Source: Palsa-147 sp036513895 (lineage in GTDB: Bacteria > Acidobacteriota > Terriglobia > Acidiferrales > UBA7541). From it: DNA of 64,000 nucleotides. This document shows positions 54,972-64,000 of the stretch, in pieces. The position numbers and the translations under genes were made by a program. The notes beneath the pieces were generated by a model that did no database searches, was not told the DNA's origin, and saw nothing but the letters and a program-made list of their open reading frames with translations. Within the stretch, counting starts at the first letter, position 1. Every line of letters starts with the position of its first letter. The stretch is taken from NCBI GenBank assembly GCA_036513895.1, contig DATBYF010000017.1:62001-126000 (forward strand), in the 5' to 3' direction.

Positions 54972-55910
54972 TTAAGAGCCGGCGGCGATTCGATTCGGTC
55001 CCTTACCGCCCGCAGAATCCAAATGCGCTTGCTTTTCCATTTGTAGAATCACGGCGGAGAAGTCTTGTTCACTTCCCGGCGTCAATTGTGCCTCGTTGAT
55101 CTCAAATGCCGCTCGTGCCGCAGGCATTTGAGCGCCGATCGCGGACGCGAGCTTGAGGATCAGTCCGAAATCCTTGTTCATCAGGCGCAGCGGAAATTGC
55201 GGGCTGTAATCTGCATTCATCGCCATTTCCAGTTTACCCACATGCGCCGGAGCAACAACCGCAGTCTGTGCCAGCACTTCCAGTAAACGATCGCGATCGA
55301 GGCCAGCCTTCTCACCAAGCGCAACGGCCTCGGCGATAGCCTGCATTCCGATTCCCAGCAGGCTATTGACCACAAGCTTCATCGTCGCTCCCGATCCGCT
55401 GGGCCCTACATAAAAATACTTTCGAGCGATCGCGCGAAAGATTGACTCTGCAGCGTCAAAGCTATCGCGGTCGCCGCCGCCGAACAGAACGAGCGCCCCC
55501 TGTTGGGCGATAGGAGTGCTGCCCGACATGGTCACGTCGAGGAAATTAACCCCGCGCTCAGCGCCCAGTCGCGAGAGTGTCTCAGACGTCTCGGGATATA
55601 CCGTGCTCAGGTCAATGAGCAATGAGCCGCGACGCGCGCTGGCAAAAACGCCATCTGCCCGGCTGAAAACATCCAAGACGGCTTCATCATTTGCGAGGCA
55701 GGTCAGCACCACGTCGCAACCGGAGGCGAGCTCCGTAATGCTTGCGGCGGCGGCGCCGCCATATTGAACTAGCTCCTGCGCCTTGCTGGGATTCCGGTCA
55801 TAAGCAGTTAGTTGGAATCCGGCTTCGAGCAACCGCTGCGCGATGGGCCGACCCATAAAGCCGATGCCGATTAATCCCAGCTTGTCTTTTCCTGGCGTAA
55901 TTGGGTTCAT
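54972..55910 (-). CDS. NAD(P)-dependent beta-hydroxyacid dehydrogenase (HIBADH family)
   Basis: 312 residues. The Rossmann motif is GLIGIGFMGRPIAQRLLEAG, the substrate-binding motif DVTMSGSTPIAQQGAL, and the catalytic lysine lies in GSGATMKLVVNSLLG. Members reduce or oxidise 3-hydroxyisobutyrate, tartronate semialdehyde, glyoxylate or succinic semialdehyde; which one is not visible. It lies 45 bases downstream of the quinone oxidoreductase-like gene on the same strand, so the two are likely co-transcribed. Confidence 0.92.
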   Translation of the reverse strand: MNPITPGKDKLGLIGIGFMGRPIAQRLLEAGFQLTAYDRNPSKAQELVQYGGAAAASITELASGCDVVLTCLANDEAVLDVFSRADGVFASARRGSLLIDLSTVYPETSETLSRLGAERGVNFLDVTMSGSTPIAQQGALVLFGGGDRDSFDAAESIFRAIARKYFYVGPSGSGATMKLVVNSLLGIGMQAIAEAVALGEKAGLDRDRLLEVLAQTAVVAPAHVGKLEMAMNADYSPQFPLRLMNKDFGLILKLASAIGAQMPAARAAFEINEAQLTPGSEQDFSAVILQMEKQAHLDSAGGKGPNRIAAGS

Positions 55911-55955
55911 ATCGAATCTCCGTCCCTTATTGGAATTTGCTCTTCGTCCGTCGCG

Positions 55956-56921
55956 CTAGTTGAAACTGAGGACCTGTTTCGCTTTTGCCTGACCGGCGGC
56001 AATCCGGGTGTATGCGTCCACGGCTTTTTCGAATGGAACAATTTCTATTATCGGCGGTTTCAATATTCCCGATTCGAAACCGGGGTTGAGCTCGTTCTCG
56101 ATTTCGGCTATCTGTTGCAAAGTTAAGCCGTAACTATCCACACCGAGGAGGCGGGAGAAATTGTGATAGAAGTCGACCAGATTGAAACTGACCTGCGGAT
56201 CCCTGCTGGAGATAACGACTTGCCGGCCGCCGAACTTGAGCGACCGCAACGCCGGCTCGAAGAGTGGGCCACCTACGGTGTTGAAGACGGCGTCTACTCC
56301 TTTTCCTGCCGTCAGCGCCATGACCTTCTCGCGAAGATCTTCGGTTTTGGTATTAACGACTGACTCGGTGCCTGGAATCGGATCGGATGTAATGTCCGCA
56401 CCGATAACGCGCGCCTGCTTCCAATTGGCAATCTGTGTGGCTGCTTGGCCCACCGCGCCCGCGGCTCCGACGATCAGAATGGTTTCGCCAGGCCGGATTT
56501 GAGCTGCATTCACGACGGATGCCCAAGCCGTAATGTATGGAACCCCTATTGCTGCCGCTTCCGCCATACTCAACGACTTCGGTTTGGGTGAAAGCGTCCC
56601 CACTGGGGCAACGACATATTCCGCGTGAGTTCCATCGCGGATGATGCCGAGCGTCGGGGAACTGCCCCACACCTCTTCACCTTCGTGTTGCTTCCCCTTT
56701 ACAACAACGCCCGCAAAATCGCGACCCGGGGTTCGCGGCAAAGTCGTCTTCTTGAAGTGGCCCGAAACGTTTCCAATATCGCTGGGGTTAATCGCGGCAG
56801 CCTTCACTTGAACGAGAGCTTCACCTTCGCCCGGCTGTGGAATCCCGACTTCCTCGATCCGCAACACCGATGGTGGTCCAAACTCGGCAAATCGCAGCGC
56901 TTTCATCACATTGGCACTCAT
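55956..56921 (-). CDS. Quinone oxidoreductase-like MDR dehydrogenase
   Basis: 321 residues of the medium-chain dehydrogenase/reductase family, zinc-free QOR branch. Signature features are the N-terminal MKALRFAEFGPPSVLRIEEV, the substrate-side AAAINPSDIGNVSGHF and the NADPH-binding LIVGAAGAVGQAATQIAN. The catalytic zinc cysteines of alcohol dehydrogenases are absent. It probably reduces enones or quinones with NADPH. It is the first gene of a two-gene operon with the HIBADH-family dehydrogenase. Confidence 0.9.
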   Translation of the reverse strand: MSANVMKALRFAEFGPPSVLRIEEVGIPQPGEGEALVQVKAAAINPSDIGNVSGHFKKTTLPRTPGRDFAGVVVKGKQHEGEEVWGSSPTLGIIRDGTHAEYVVAPVGTLSPKPKSLSMAEAAAIGVPYITAWASVVNAAQIRPGETILIVGAAGAVGQAATQIANWKQARVIGADITSDPIPGTESVVNTKTEDLREKVMALTAGKGVDAVFNTVGGPLFEPALRSLKFGGRQVVISSRDPQVSFNLVDFYHNFSRLLGVDSYGLTLQQIAEIENELNPGFESGILKPPIIEIVPFEKAVDAYTRIAAGQAKAKQVLSFN

Positions 56922-57206
56922 GGCTCACCTAATGCTCAATTTCTGAATGACCCTGCAGGCGATTCGCGCGCCGGAATTTGCCACCGGATCAATTTTATAA
57001 TTGTCATGTTTCAGCATGGATCGCGAATCGAGTTCCTTTCGTTCGGTCGGATTTAGTCAGGCTAGAACTCTCATGACGGACGCGCAAGCAAAAATACGGT
57101 AATCGCTGTATCCACAGGGCGGCTTCCGGATTGTAGGGTATCCGTTAGAGAGATGTCCCCCTCCTCTGTTACAGCGGATTGCCGCCGTTTAATACGGAGG
57201 TGACAA

Positions 57207-57425
57207 ATGTGGATTCCAAGCAGACTTCAGTGGGTTCTGATTTGCCTCGGGTTTCTTTTTGCTTTCTACGTCGACACTCGCGGTATCGGTCCCGTTTCCA
57301 ATTCAGGAGTCGGATTGGTAGTCTCCGGCGCTTTTTACGTTTTTAGCGGTTTAACCGTCACGATTTTGACCGCGATCTCGGTGATGTTCCTCGTTTGGAC
57401 GATGGAGGGTTTAAGGCGGGATTAA
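57207..57425 (+). CDS. Small two-helix membrane protein
   Basis: 72 residues with GGAGGTGAC directly upstream of the ATG, a near-perfect ribosome-binding site. Two hydrophobic segments are clear (LQWVLICLGFLFAFYV and the VSGAFYVFSGLTVTILTAISVMFLV span), joined by a short Gly-rich loop, with a charged LRRD end. No family is recognised. It stands alone between the oxidoreductase pair and the kinase gene. Confidence 0.7.
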   Translation: MWIPSRLQWVLICLGFLFAFYVDTRGIGPVSNSGVGLVVSGAFYVFSGLTVTILTAISVMFLVWTMEGLRRD

Positions 57426-57727
57426 CAAATCGAAGGAGAAGTCAAACTCCGCCGCTCACAAATCGAGAGTACGGCGCATGATTTGTGCTTCAAGCTGATG
57501 TAGTTGTTCTGCCTATCACCGTCCTGCAGGATGGACCCTGCTGCATCGCGGTTATTGGGACGGTTTTGCACCCAAAGTTGTGACCAAGTATCCGAACGTA
57601 AGGATGAAGCGCACGATCCGGGAAGCACCGGGCCAGTTGGGCGCGTCCCACAATGTCAAGCGTGCTGACGATCGCCGCGAACGCTGCAGATTGACTTGCG
57701 GTTGGGCGGGGCATAAAATCCGCCGCA
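57426..57727. other. Intergenic region upstream of Ser/Thr kinase
   Basis: About 300 bases, presumably carrying the kinase promoter. Short open frames here run into the kinase gene in other frames and lack support. No clear hairpin or promoter was recognised. Confidence 0.35.
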
Positions 57728-60598
57728 ATGCCCGATACTCCTCCACTCTCCGGGCGAACGATTTCCCACTATCACGTCCTAGAAAAGCTTGGCGGTGGTG
57801 GCATGGGTGTCGTCTACAAAGCTGAGGACACGCGTCTGCATCGCGCAGTCGGCTTGAAATTCCTGCCAATCGAGATGTCCAACAATTCTATCGCTCTCGA
57901 ACGGTTCCGCCGCGAAGCGCAGGCAGCATCGGCGCTAAATCATCCAAACATCTGCACTATTTATGACATCGGGGAGCAAGCCGGCCAGCAATTCATTGCG
58001 ATGGAATTTTTGGACGGGGAGACGCTAAAGCACCGCATTTCCGGCAAGCCGTTGCCGCTTGAGCAAGTTCTCGAACTAGGAATCGAAATTACGGATGCCC
58101 TTGATGCGGCACATGCGGCTGGCATTGTGCACCGCGACATCAAACCAGCGAATATCTTTATTACAAAGCGCGGTCACGCGAAGATCCTGGACTTTGGTCT
58201 AGCCAAGCTCGCATCGTCGGGCGGTACTGGGAATCTTTTGGAGATGTCGACAGTAAGCGACCTGGACCACCTCACTCGACCGGGCAGTGCGATTGGGACC
58301 ATCACGTATATGTCGCCCGAGCAGGTGCGAGGACAAACACTAGATACACGCACGGACTTGTTTTCGTTCGGCGTGGTGCTCTATGAGATGGTGACGGGCG
58401 TGATGCCGTTCCGGGGTGACACAAGCGGCGTCATTGCGAACGCTATTCTGGAACGAATGCCTGTGCCGCCGGTGAGATTGAATCCCGACCTTTCCCCAAA
58501 GCTCGAAGAAATCGTCATCAAATCGCTGGAGAAAGACCGGAAGCTGCGCTACCAGAGCGCTGCGGACATGCGCACGGATTTGCAGCGGCTGAAACGAGAT
58601 TCAGAGTCAGGTGGTGCAACTCGCGGAAGCGCGAAGGCTGGTCCGGGTCCGGCCCCCCAATCCGCTCGATTTCGATGGGTGGCCATAGCTGGCGCGGCAA
58701 TACTGGTCATCGGACTGGCGGTGACAGGCTGGATGTTTTACGCGCACAAGGGGCATGCCTTAAGTGACACCGATACAGTGGTACTAGCCGATTTTGCCAA
58801 TTCAACTGGCGATGTGGTATTCGACGACACGCTCAAGCAGGCGCTGGCGACTGAACTGCAGCAATCGCCCTTCTTCAATATCCTGTCCGAGCGAAAGGTA
58901 AGCGAGACCCTGAAGCTGATGGGCCGATCTGCGGACGAGCGTGTGGACGAGAAGACAGCCCTTGACCTGTGCCAGCGCACGGGAAGCAAGGCCGTGTTGG
59001 CGGGCTCGATCGCGAACCTGGGCAGCCAATACGTGGTCGGACTCGATGCGTTGAACTGTCAAACGGGAGATTCGCTCGCCAGGGAGGAAATACAAGCCGG
59101 GAAGAAAGAAGACGTGCTGAATGCGCTCGACAGGGCGGCGAGAAAGTTTCGCCAGAAGGCAGGTGAGTCGCTCAGCACGATCCAGAAATACGACACACCG
59201 CTTGAGCAGGCTACTACTCCTTCGCTCGAAGCCTTGAAGGCCTTCAGCGTGGGACAAATAGCCGCACGCGAAAAAGGGGACGCCGCGGCCATCCCATTCC
59301 TAAAGCGGGCCATTGAACTCGACCCCAACTTTGCCGCAGCCTACGCGGGCCTTGCGAGCTCTTACTCCAATCTCGGAGGAACAGGCTTAGCCACCGAGAA
59401 CTTCCAGAAAGCGTATGAACTGCGCGACCGAGTCAGCGAGCGAGAGAGGTTTCACGTTTCCGCCTTCTATTACACGTTCGTTACCGGCGAATTGGAGAAA
59501 GCCAACCAGACATATGAACTATGGGCGCAGGATTATCCCCGGGACGCTGTGCCTCGCCTCGACTTGGGTGCTAATTATCCTAGTCTCGGTCGATATGAGA
59601 AAGCGGCCGCTGAAACACTCGAAGGTATTCGGCTCAGCCCAGACTCCAGCATCGCCTACGCCAACCTAATGCAGATTTATGCTTTCCTAAATCGTCCGGA
59701 TCAAGCGAAGACAGTCTTCGAGCAAGCGATGGCACTCAAGCTGGCGAGCCCGGCCCTGAACGCGATCCTGTATGGCGTTGCCTTTCTTAGACACGATGCG
59801 CCGGAGATGCAACGACAGTTGGTGTTGACCGCTGACAAGCCAGGATACGAGGATGTCTTGCTTTCTTATCAATCCGACACCGAAGCCTTCTCCGGTCATC
59901 TGGGGAAAGCGCGTGATTTCTCCCGACGCGCCGTCGCGTCCGCCCGGCGTGCGGACGAGAAAGAGACGGCGGCTGAGTGGGAATTGAATGGAGCGCTGCG
60001 GGAAGCGGAGTTCGGCAATGCCGGTCAGGCCCACAACGGCACCGCCGCAGCGCTAGCCCTGGCCTCTAGCCGGGAGCTGCAGATTTTGGCGGCTCTCGCT
60101 CTGGCGCGGGCGGCAGATTCCGCTCGAGCTCAGAAAATAGCGGACGAATTGGAAAAACAAAACCCGGTCAACACGGTGATTATCGGCTACTGGCTACCCA
60201 CGATTCGTGCGGCTATCGAAATCAATCGCAACAACCCAGGCAAAGCCGTCGAGCTTCTACAAACAGCAGCTCCCTACGAGTTTGGTTATCCCCTCCCAAC
60301 GCCTGAATTTGGAGGATTTCTGTATCCCGCGTTTCTGCGCGGACAAGCCTACCTTCTCCTGCATAGGGGCAATGAAGCCGCAATAGAATTTCAGAAATTC
60401 CTCGACCGACGCGGCCTGGTCGCGAACTGCCCACTCGGCGCGCTCGCGCATTTGGGCCTTGCGCGCGCGTACGCTCTCTCCGGTGACGCCGTACAAGCCA
60501 AGACCGCCTACAACGACTTCTTGACGCTCTGGAGAGACGCGGACTCGAATATTGCCATCCTTCAGCAAGCCAAGGCTGAGTACGCAAAGGTGAACTGA
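57728..60598 (+). CDS. Membrane Ser/Thr protein kinase with C-terminal TPR sensor
   Basis: 956 residues. Kinase domain at about 12-270: Gly-rich loop LGGGGMGVVYKAED, the ATP Lys in VGLKFLP, HRDIKPANI, DFGLAKL and a TYMSPEQ activation segment. All catalytic residues are kept. A transmembrane helix lies at about 315-335 (WVAIAGAAILVIGLAVTGWMF). Beyond it is a conserved extracytoplasmic domain (VVLADFANSTGDVVFDDTLKQALATEL) and a long run of TPR-like helices (about 470-940). This architecture is expanded in Acidobacteriota. Substrates and ligand are unknown; autophosphorylation in response to an envelope signal is the usual model. Confidence 0.93.
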   Translation: MPDTPPLSGRTISHYHVLEKLGGGGMGVVYKAEDTRLHRAVGLKFLPIEMSNNSIALERFRREAQAASALNHPNICTIYDIGEQAGQQFIAMEFLDGETLKHRISGKPLPLEQVLELGIEITDALDAAHAAGIVHRDIKPANIFITKRGHAKILDFGLAKLASSGGTGNLLEMSTVSDLDHLTRPGSAIGTITYMSPEQVRGQTLDTRTDLFSFGVVLYEMVTGVMPFRGDTSGVIANAILERMPVPPVRLNPDLSPKLEEIVIKSLEKDRKLRYQSAADMRTDLQRLKRDSESGGATRGSAKAGPGPAPQSARFRWVAIAGAAILVIGLAVTGWMFYAHKGHALSDTDTVVLADFANSTGDVVFDDTLKQALATELQQSPFFNILSERKVSETLKLMGRSADERVDEKTALDLCQRTGSKAVLAGSIANLGSQYVVGLDALNCQTGDSLAREEIQAGKKEDVLNALDRAARKFRQKAGESLSTIQKYDTPLEQATTPSLEALKAFSVGQIAAREKGDAAAIPFLKRAIELDPNFAAAYAGLASSYSNLGGTGLATENFQKAYELRDRVSERERFHVSAFYYTFVTGELEKANQTYELWAQDYPRDAVPRLDLGANYPSLGRYEKAAAETLEGIRLSPDSSIAYANLMQIYAFLNRPDQAKTVFEQAMALKLASPALNAILYGVAFLRHDAPEMQRQLVLTADKPGYEDVLLSYQSDTEAFSGHLGKARDFSRRAVASARRADEKETAAEWELNGALREAEFGNAGQAHNGTAAALALASSRELQILAALALARAADSARAQKIADELEKQNPVNTVIIGYWLPTIRAAIEINRNNPGKAVELLQTAAPYEFGYPLPTPEFGGFLYPAFLRGQAYLLLHRGNEAAIEFQKFLDRRGLVANCPLGALAHLGLARAYALSGDAVQAKTAYNDFLTLWRDADSNIAILQQAKAEYAKVN

Positions 60599-60687
60599 GC
60601 CGAGTTGCGGCGTTAAGATGCGATCCGCAATTCGCGTCTCGTGATATTCGGCTGTCCGACGCGCAAAGTGACTGGAAATTAAGAGGG

Positions 60688-60762
<75 letters not shown>

Positions 60763-61112
60763 GCGAAGTAAAAAATCATACCACGATCTAAGCGGAATTT
60801 GAGGCGGTCGTCGCGTCCTTCATAGGCTGCGGAAAAAGTCGAAATCGCAATGATGCCGAGGAGCGCAGCGATGAAAAATCCCTCTTCCTGCGAGCAATCA
60901 AACCAAGAGGCATCCCTCGCTTCGCTCGGGAGGACGGCGTTTTTGTTTGTTTCAGCCGACTCATCAGCCGCGCAAACTTTGAGAGAGCTGTTCGTCGCCG
61001 GCCGCGTAGAATCTATGAAGGCGAGCCGCGAGGCCGCAGTTTCCAGCTAGACCGAAATTCAGGACCTCGCTACACTAGTGCGATTCCAGAAGATAGACAG
61101 CGAGGTCGCACC
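60763..61112. other. Intergenic region between tRNA and msrB
   Basis: This 350-base stretch should hold promoters for the tRNA (minus) and msrB (plus). An open frame of 66 codons at 60850-61050 has no convincing ribosome-binding site and its product (Ser/Ala-rich) resembles no known family, so it was not called. No hairpin stood out. Confidence 0.4.
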
Positions 61113-61538
61113 ATGACAGAGAAAATCAATAAATCGAACGCCGACTGGAAAAAGCAGCTCACGCCAAATCAATATCACGTGACGCGCGAAAAAGGCACCG
61201 AGCCGCCGTTCACCGGCGAGTACGACGACGCGGAAACCGACGGCATGTACGTTTGCGTATGCTGCGGCCAGCCTCTCTTCAGCTCGGACGCAAAATTTCA
61301 TTCTGGGTCGGGATGGCCCAGCTTTTACAAACCGGTCGACGAGACGAAAGTGGAAGTTGAGCGCGACACCACCCACGGAATGATTCGCGAGGAAGTCGTC
61401 TGCAGCAAATGCGACGCCCATCTTGGGCACGTGTTCAATGACGGGCCCCAGCCTACGGGTTTGCGATATTGCATCAACTCCGCCGCGTTGCGGCTCGACG
61501 AAAAAGACGACGAGAAAAAGGGGCAACAGAAGAAGTAG
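61113..61538 (+). CDS. msrB: Peptide-methionine (R)-S-oxide reductase MsrB
   Basis: 141 residues. MsrB reduces methionine-R-sulfoxide in proteins. Zinc-binding CVCCGQ and CSKCDAHLGH pairs are present, the substrate pocket shows HSGSGWPSFYKP, and the catalytic cysteine is in GLRYCINSAAL. A Lys/Gln/Asp-rich tail (DEKDDEKKGQQKK) extends beyond the family core. A GAGG site lies about eight bases upstream of the ATG. It stands alone. Confidence 0.96.
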   Translation: MTEKINKSNADWKKQLTPNQYHVTREKGTEPPFTGEYDDAETDGMYVCVCCGQPLFSSDAKFHSGSGWPSFYKPVDETKVEVERDTTHGMIREEVVCSKCDAHLGHVFNDGPQPTGLRYCINSAALRLDEKDDEKKGQQKK

Positions 61539-61645
61539 CAAGAGAGCGCGCGCTGCAGCTCTGCGCCGTGCATCGTGCAACATCTCGCGCGAAACGCTGG
61601 CGCGGCAATTGGTCGGCATCAGTAATCCGGCGTCAGTAATCAGGG

Positions 61646-64000
61646 TTAGTAATCCAGGAAGAACAACGTCGGGTGCGTATCCGCTGGATCGGTCGAAACC
61701 ATCCTGATTTTCTCCGGCGAAATTAGATACAACGCGAGCGAATCCGGCAGGCCAGCTCCGCTGCCATTCGTCAACGTGCCTGTGCCGTTTGCGCCTACCG
61801 TGTAAGTCGCGGCCAGCTCCGCCGCCAGTGTTTGCGCGCCGCCACCGGTGACGAAATCGATTTCGCCGGTCAAATTCCCGGCGCCATCGGCAACAGGGAC
61901 GCCACTCACCGACGTTGCCTGAATATCAGCCACCGATGGGTTCTTCAGCGTGTATTCGCCCTGAATGTAAGTAAGCCCGTAAGTTTCGTTGGCCTGCAAA
62001 TCAATCATTCCAGAAGTGACCTCGGCATCGGTGCCGACAAAGACCGCTTGCGACGAATTGACCAGATACGCGTCTCCCATTCGCCCCGTCCCGCCGGTGA
62101 ACGCCAATCGCCCCGTCGGATAAACAGAATATTGCGCGGGAGGAGGAAGCGCAGACGAAATCGTTCCGCCATCATTCTGAGTGAATGCGACTGGCGTTGT
62201 GGCGCCCGTCGTGCCGCCGGATGGAGTGAACGACATTAAGCTGCCAAATATGCTCGCGTCTCCGGACGCGGCTGTGGTGCCCGTGCCGGTCACCACGTAA
62301 TTGCCGTTGAGAGTTTCGCCGGAGAACGGATTGCCGGTCTCCAGATACGCGATACCGCCCACTGGCCCAATCGGCACGGTAGTCCCTGTCGTGCCATTCA
62401 TCGTGGTCTCGCCGCCTAAAAGGAAAATTGCCTCGGACGACGAAACCAGATAGAAAATGTATTGCTGGGTATTCGGCGAGAAGAACAGATTGGCCCCGCC
62501 GCGCCCGTCCGCAGCCAAGCCGGAAAATGAGCCGTTGATCGAAAAATTCGACATTGTTCCATTGTCGTTCTGGTCAGCCGAGCCGCCGGTGAGCGCTGAT
62601 GACCCGTCCGCGTGGAATTGCCCCACCGTCACCATTCGTTTCAGGGAAGCGTCGAATCCAAAGAAGTCGAACGCATAATCCCCATCGAACGACGCCGCAG
62701 TAAAAGCTGATGTGGACTGCTTGAGCAGAACGCCGGATCCGCGGTTGCCGCTCGAATCATCTTCCACGAACTGTCCGTTTCCTTCGGCATCGAGAGCGAA
62801 CTGATACGATTGCATCAGCTTCTGCCCCGAAGGCCCGATTACGGTCAGCATCATCGAGCCTCGTCCATCGGTCCCAATCGAGTAGTTGCCAGTGAACGCC
62901 AGCCCAGGTAAGAAACCGTTCGAACTGACATCTTCGGTGCCGCTTGCAATTGCGCCGTTGCCGCTCGAGATCATTACGCCGGCAATGACCTCGGGGAACG
63001 TCGTGATGGAGTTGAATTTTCCGTAGCCCGTAAACAAGAACGCGTACGGCCCATCGAAGAGGTCGTATTGCTGAAGCACGTTGGTGTTGCCAGCGATAAC
63101 GATGCTGTAGTTCATTGACGCCGTTGCGGATGGTTGTTCGGAGTCGGCGACGGTCACGGTGAACTCAGAAGTGCCCGCGCGGATCGGCGTGCCGGTAATT
63201 ACACCGGTGGATGGGTTTAGCGTCAGTCCAGGAGGTAGCAGTCCGGGCGCGATAGTCCACGTGTAGGGCGCGGCGCCGCCGGTTGCCTGAAGGACGGCGT
63301 TGTAGCCCAGCGCAGTCGTGCCGCTCGGCAGGGAAGCGGTGGTGATTTTCAGCGGCGCGGGCGTATTGATGGTCAGCGTGAAAGTAGAAGTCGCCGATTG
63401 TTTGGGAATCGCCGAATCCTGAACTTCAACGGAAAAGGTGTATGTCCCCGCGGTTAACGGTATGCCCGAAATTTGGCCGGTCGTGACGGGCGTGGTGGAT
63501 CCTCCCGTTATCGTGTTAACCGTGAAATTTAATCCGGGCGGCAGCGCTCCAATGAGCGTCCATGTGAGCGGCGGAATGCCGCCGCTGGAGGCGATGGTTT
63601 CATTGTACGTCGAGCCTACAATGCCCTGCGGCAATGGCGACATGGTAGCGATCGAGAGCGGAGGCGCCGGCGCGATCGTGATGGTGTAAGCCTGCGTCAC
63701 GACAACCGGCGGAACGCCGGAATCGGCCACTCTCAGCGTGAACTGCGAAGTGCCGGAGCCGCTTGGCGTACCGCTGATTACGCCTCCCGGGCCGACGCTC
63801 AAGCCCGCCGGCAGACTGCCCGACGAAATGCTGTACACGAGCGGAGCGACGCCGCCGGTCACTGCGATGCTTTGGCTGTAAGTGACACCGTTTTGTCCGC
63901 TGGGCAAGGGCGGCAACGTGGTAATCATCGGCGGCAGCACTGTCGTCACAGTCGCCACGGTAGTGATGCTTTCCTGGGAATTGGACGTCGCTTGAAGCGA
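61646..64000 (-). CDS. Cell-surface protein with repeated He_PIG Ig-like domains (5' end beyond window)
   Basis: The open frame continues through the right edge (at least 784 codons), so the true N-terminus and signal are missing. The visible part starts with three or more Ig-like repeats of the He_PIG type, each about 85-95 residues and carrying LPPLPSGQNGVTYSQSIAV, SLPAGLSVGPGGVISGTP or close variants. The C-terminal 450 residues are a different beta-rich region with repeated YAFLFTGYGKF / YAFDFFGFDASL / GNYVVTGTGTT units, rich in Gly, Ser and Thr. It ends at DPADTHPTLFFLDY. Such proteins are exported adhesins or surface-layer components. No cell-wall anchor is seen at the C-terminus. Confidence 0.85.
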   Translation of the reverse strand, partial: SLQATSNSQESITTVATVTTVLPPMITTLPPLPSGQNGVTYSQSIAVTGGVAPLVYSISSGSLPAGLSVGPGGVISGTPSGSGTSQFTLRVADSGVPPVVVTQAYTITIAPAPPLSIATMSPLPQGIVGSTYNETIASSGGIPPLTWTLIGALPPGLNFTVNTITGGSTTPVTTGQISGIPLTAGTYTFSVEVQDSAIPKQSATSTFTLTINTPAPLKITTASLPSGTTALGYNAVLQATGGAAPYTWTIAPGLLPPGLTLNPSTGVITGTPIRAGTSEFTVTVADSEQPSATASMNYSIVIAGNTNVLQQYDLFDGPYAFLFTGYGKFNSITTFPEVIAGVMISSGNGAIASGTEDVSSNGFLPGLAFTGNYSIGTDGRGSMMLTVIGPSGQKLMQSYQFALDAEGNGQFVEDDSSGNRGSGVLLKQSTSAFTAASFDGDYAFDFFGFDASLKRMVTVGQFHADGSSALTGGSADQNDNGTMSNFSINGSFSGLAADGRGGANLFFSPNTQQYIFYLVSSSEAIFLLGGETTMNGTTGTTVPIGPVGGIAYLETGNPFSGETLNGNYVVTGTGTTAASGDASIFGSLMSFTPSGGTTGATTPVAFTQNDGGTISSALPPPAQYSVYPTGRLAFTGGTGRMGDAYLVNSSQAVFVGTDAEVTSGMIDLQANETYGLTYIQGEYTLKNPSVADIQATSVSGVPVADGAGNLTGEIDFVTGGGAQTLAAELAATYTVGANGTGTLTNGSGAGLPDSLALYLISPEKIRMVSTDPADTHPTLFFLDY

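Noticed and set aside
60850..61050. 66-codon open frame after the tRNA
   Set aside because: No good ribosome-binding site and the product is low-complexity Ser/Ala without a recognisable family.

Overview
The window looks like the chromosome of a soil Acidobacteriota, probably Terriglobia. This is inferred from gene content and style: a group 1h-type [NiFe]-hydrogenase locus, a Ser/Thr kinase fused to TPRs, He_PIG-type surface repeats, a tandem RND pump pair, many TTG/GTG starts and fairly high GC. No rRNA, CRISPR array, prophage or insertion sequence was seen. One tRNA-Lys(CTT) is present.

Layout. 1-3.4 kb: a hybrid histidine kinase cut by the left edge and a solitary FliA-type sigma factor. 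3.4-12.8 kb: a complete RND efflux operon (adaptor, two different pumps, outer-membrane factor). 12.9-14.7 kb: a small membrane-anchored protein and aspartate kinase.

14.9-34.1 kb, all on the minus strand, is the centrepiece: a nearly self-contained locus for an O2-tolerant, probably high-affinity group 1h (actinobacterial-type) [NiFe]-hydrogenase. In transcription order it holds an orphan second small subunit (HhyS2), a PAS histidine kinase, a NarL-type regulator, HhyS, HhyL, a NifU/Cys4 Fe-S protein (HhyE), three co-conserved proteins of unknown function, a maturation protease with an extra N-terminal domain, HypC, HypD, HypE, a double-SIS protein, a glutaredoxin-like protein, HypF, HypA, HypB and a nickel permease. 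Many genes overlap by 4-8 bases. HypCDEF should build the Fe(CN)2CO centre, HypAB and the permease supply Ni, and the protease trims HhyL. HhySL would oxidise H2 and HhyE is the likely electron exit.

The strongest candidate for something undescribed is the HhyS2-kinase-regulator operon. A complete hydrogenase small subunit with every cluster ligand, but no large subunit beside it, lies 12 bp upstream of a soluble PAS kinase, whose response regulator lies just before the hydrogenase promoter region. That region (30396-30760) contains several dyads.

34.3-50.9 kb: a methyltransferase, secreted proteins, an amidohydrolase, and a carbohydrate/stress group (GH15, a HAD-ATPase fusion, a HAD phosphatase, a PRC-barrel protein, a small hydrophilic protein, a PolX-like PHP protein, DoxX, GT4, a glycogen-debranching-type enzyme, OmpA). 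51.3-64 kb: a Tat-exported HisC-like protein whose PLP lysine is threonine, a galactose-oxidase-like copper radical oxidase, two oxidoreductases, a small membrane protein, the Ser/Thr kinase-TPR protein, tRNA-Lys, MsrB and a large Ig-like surface protein running off the right edge.
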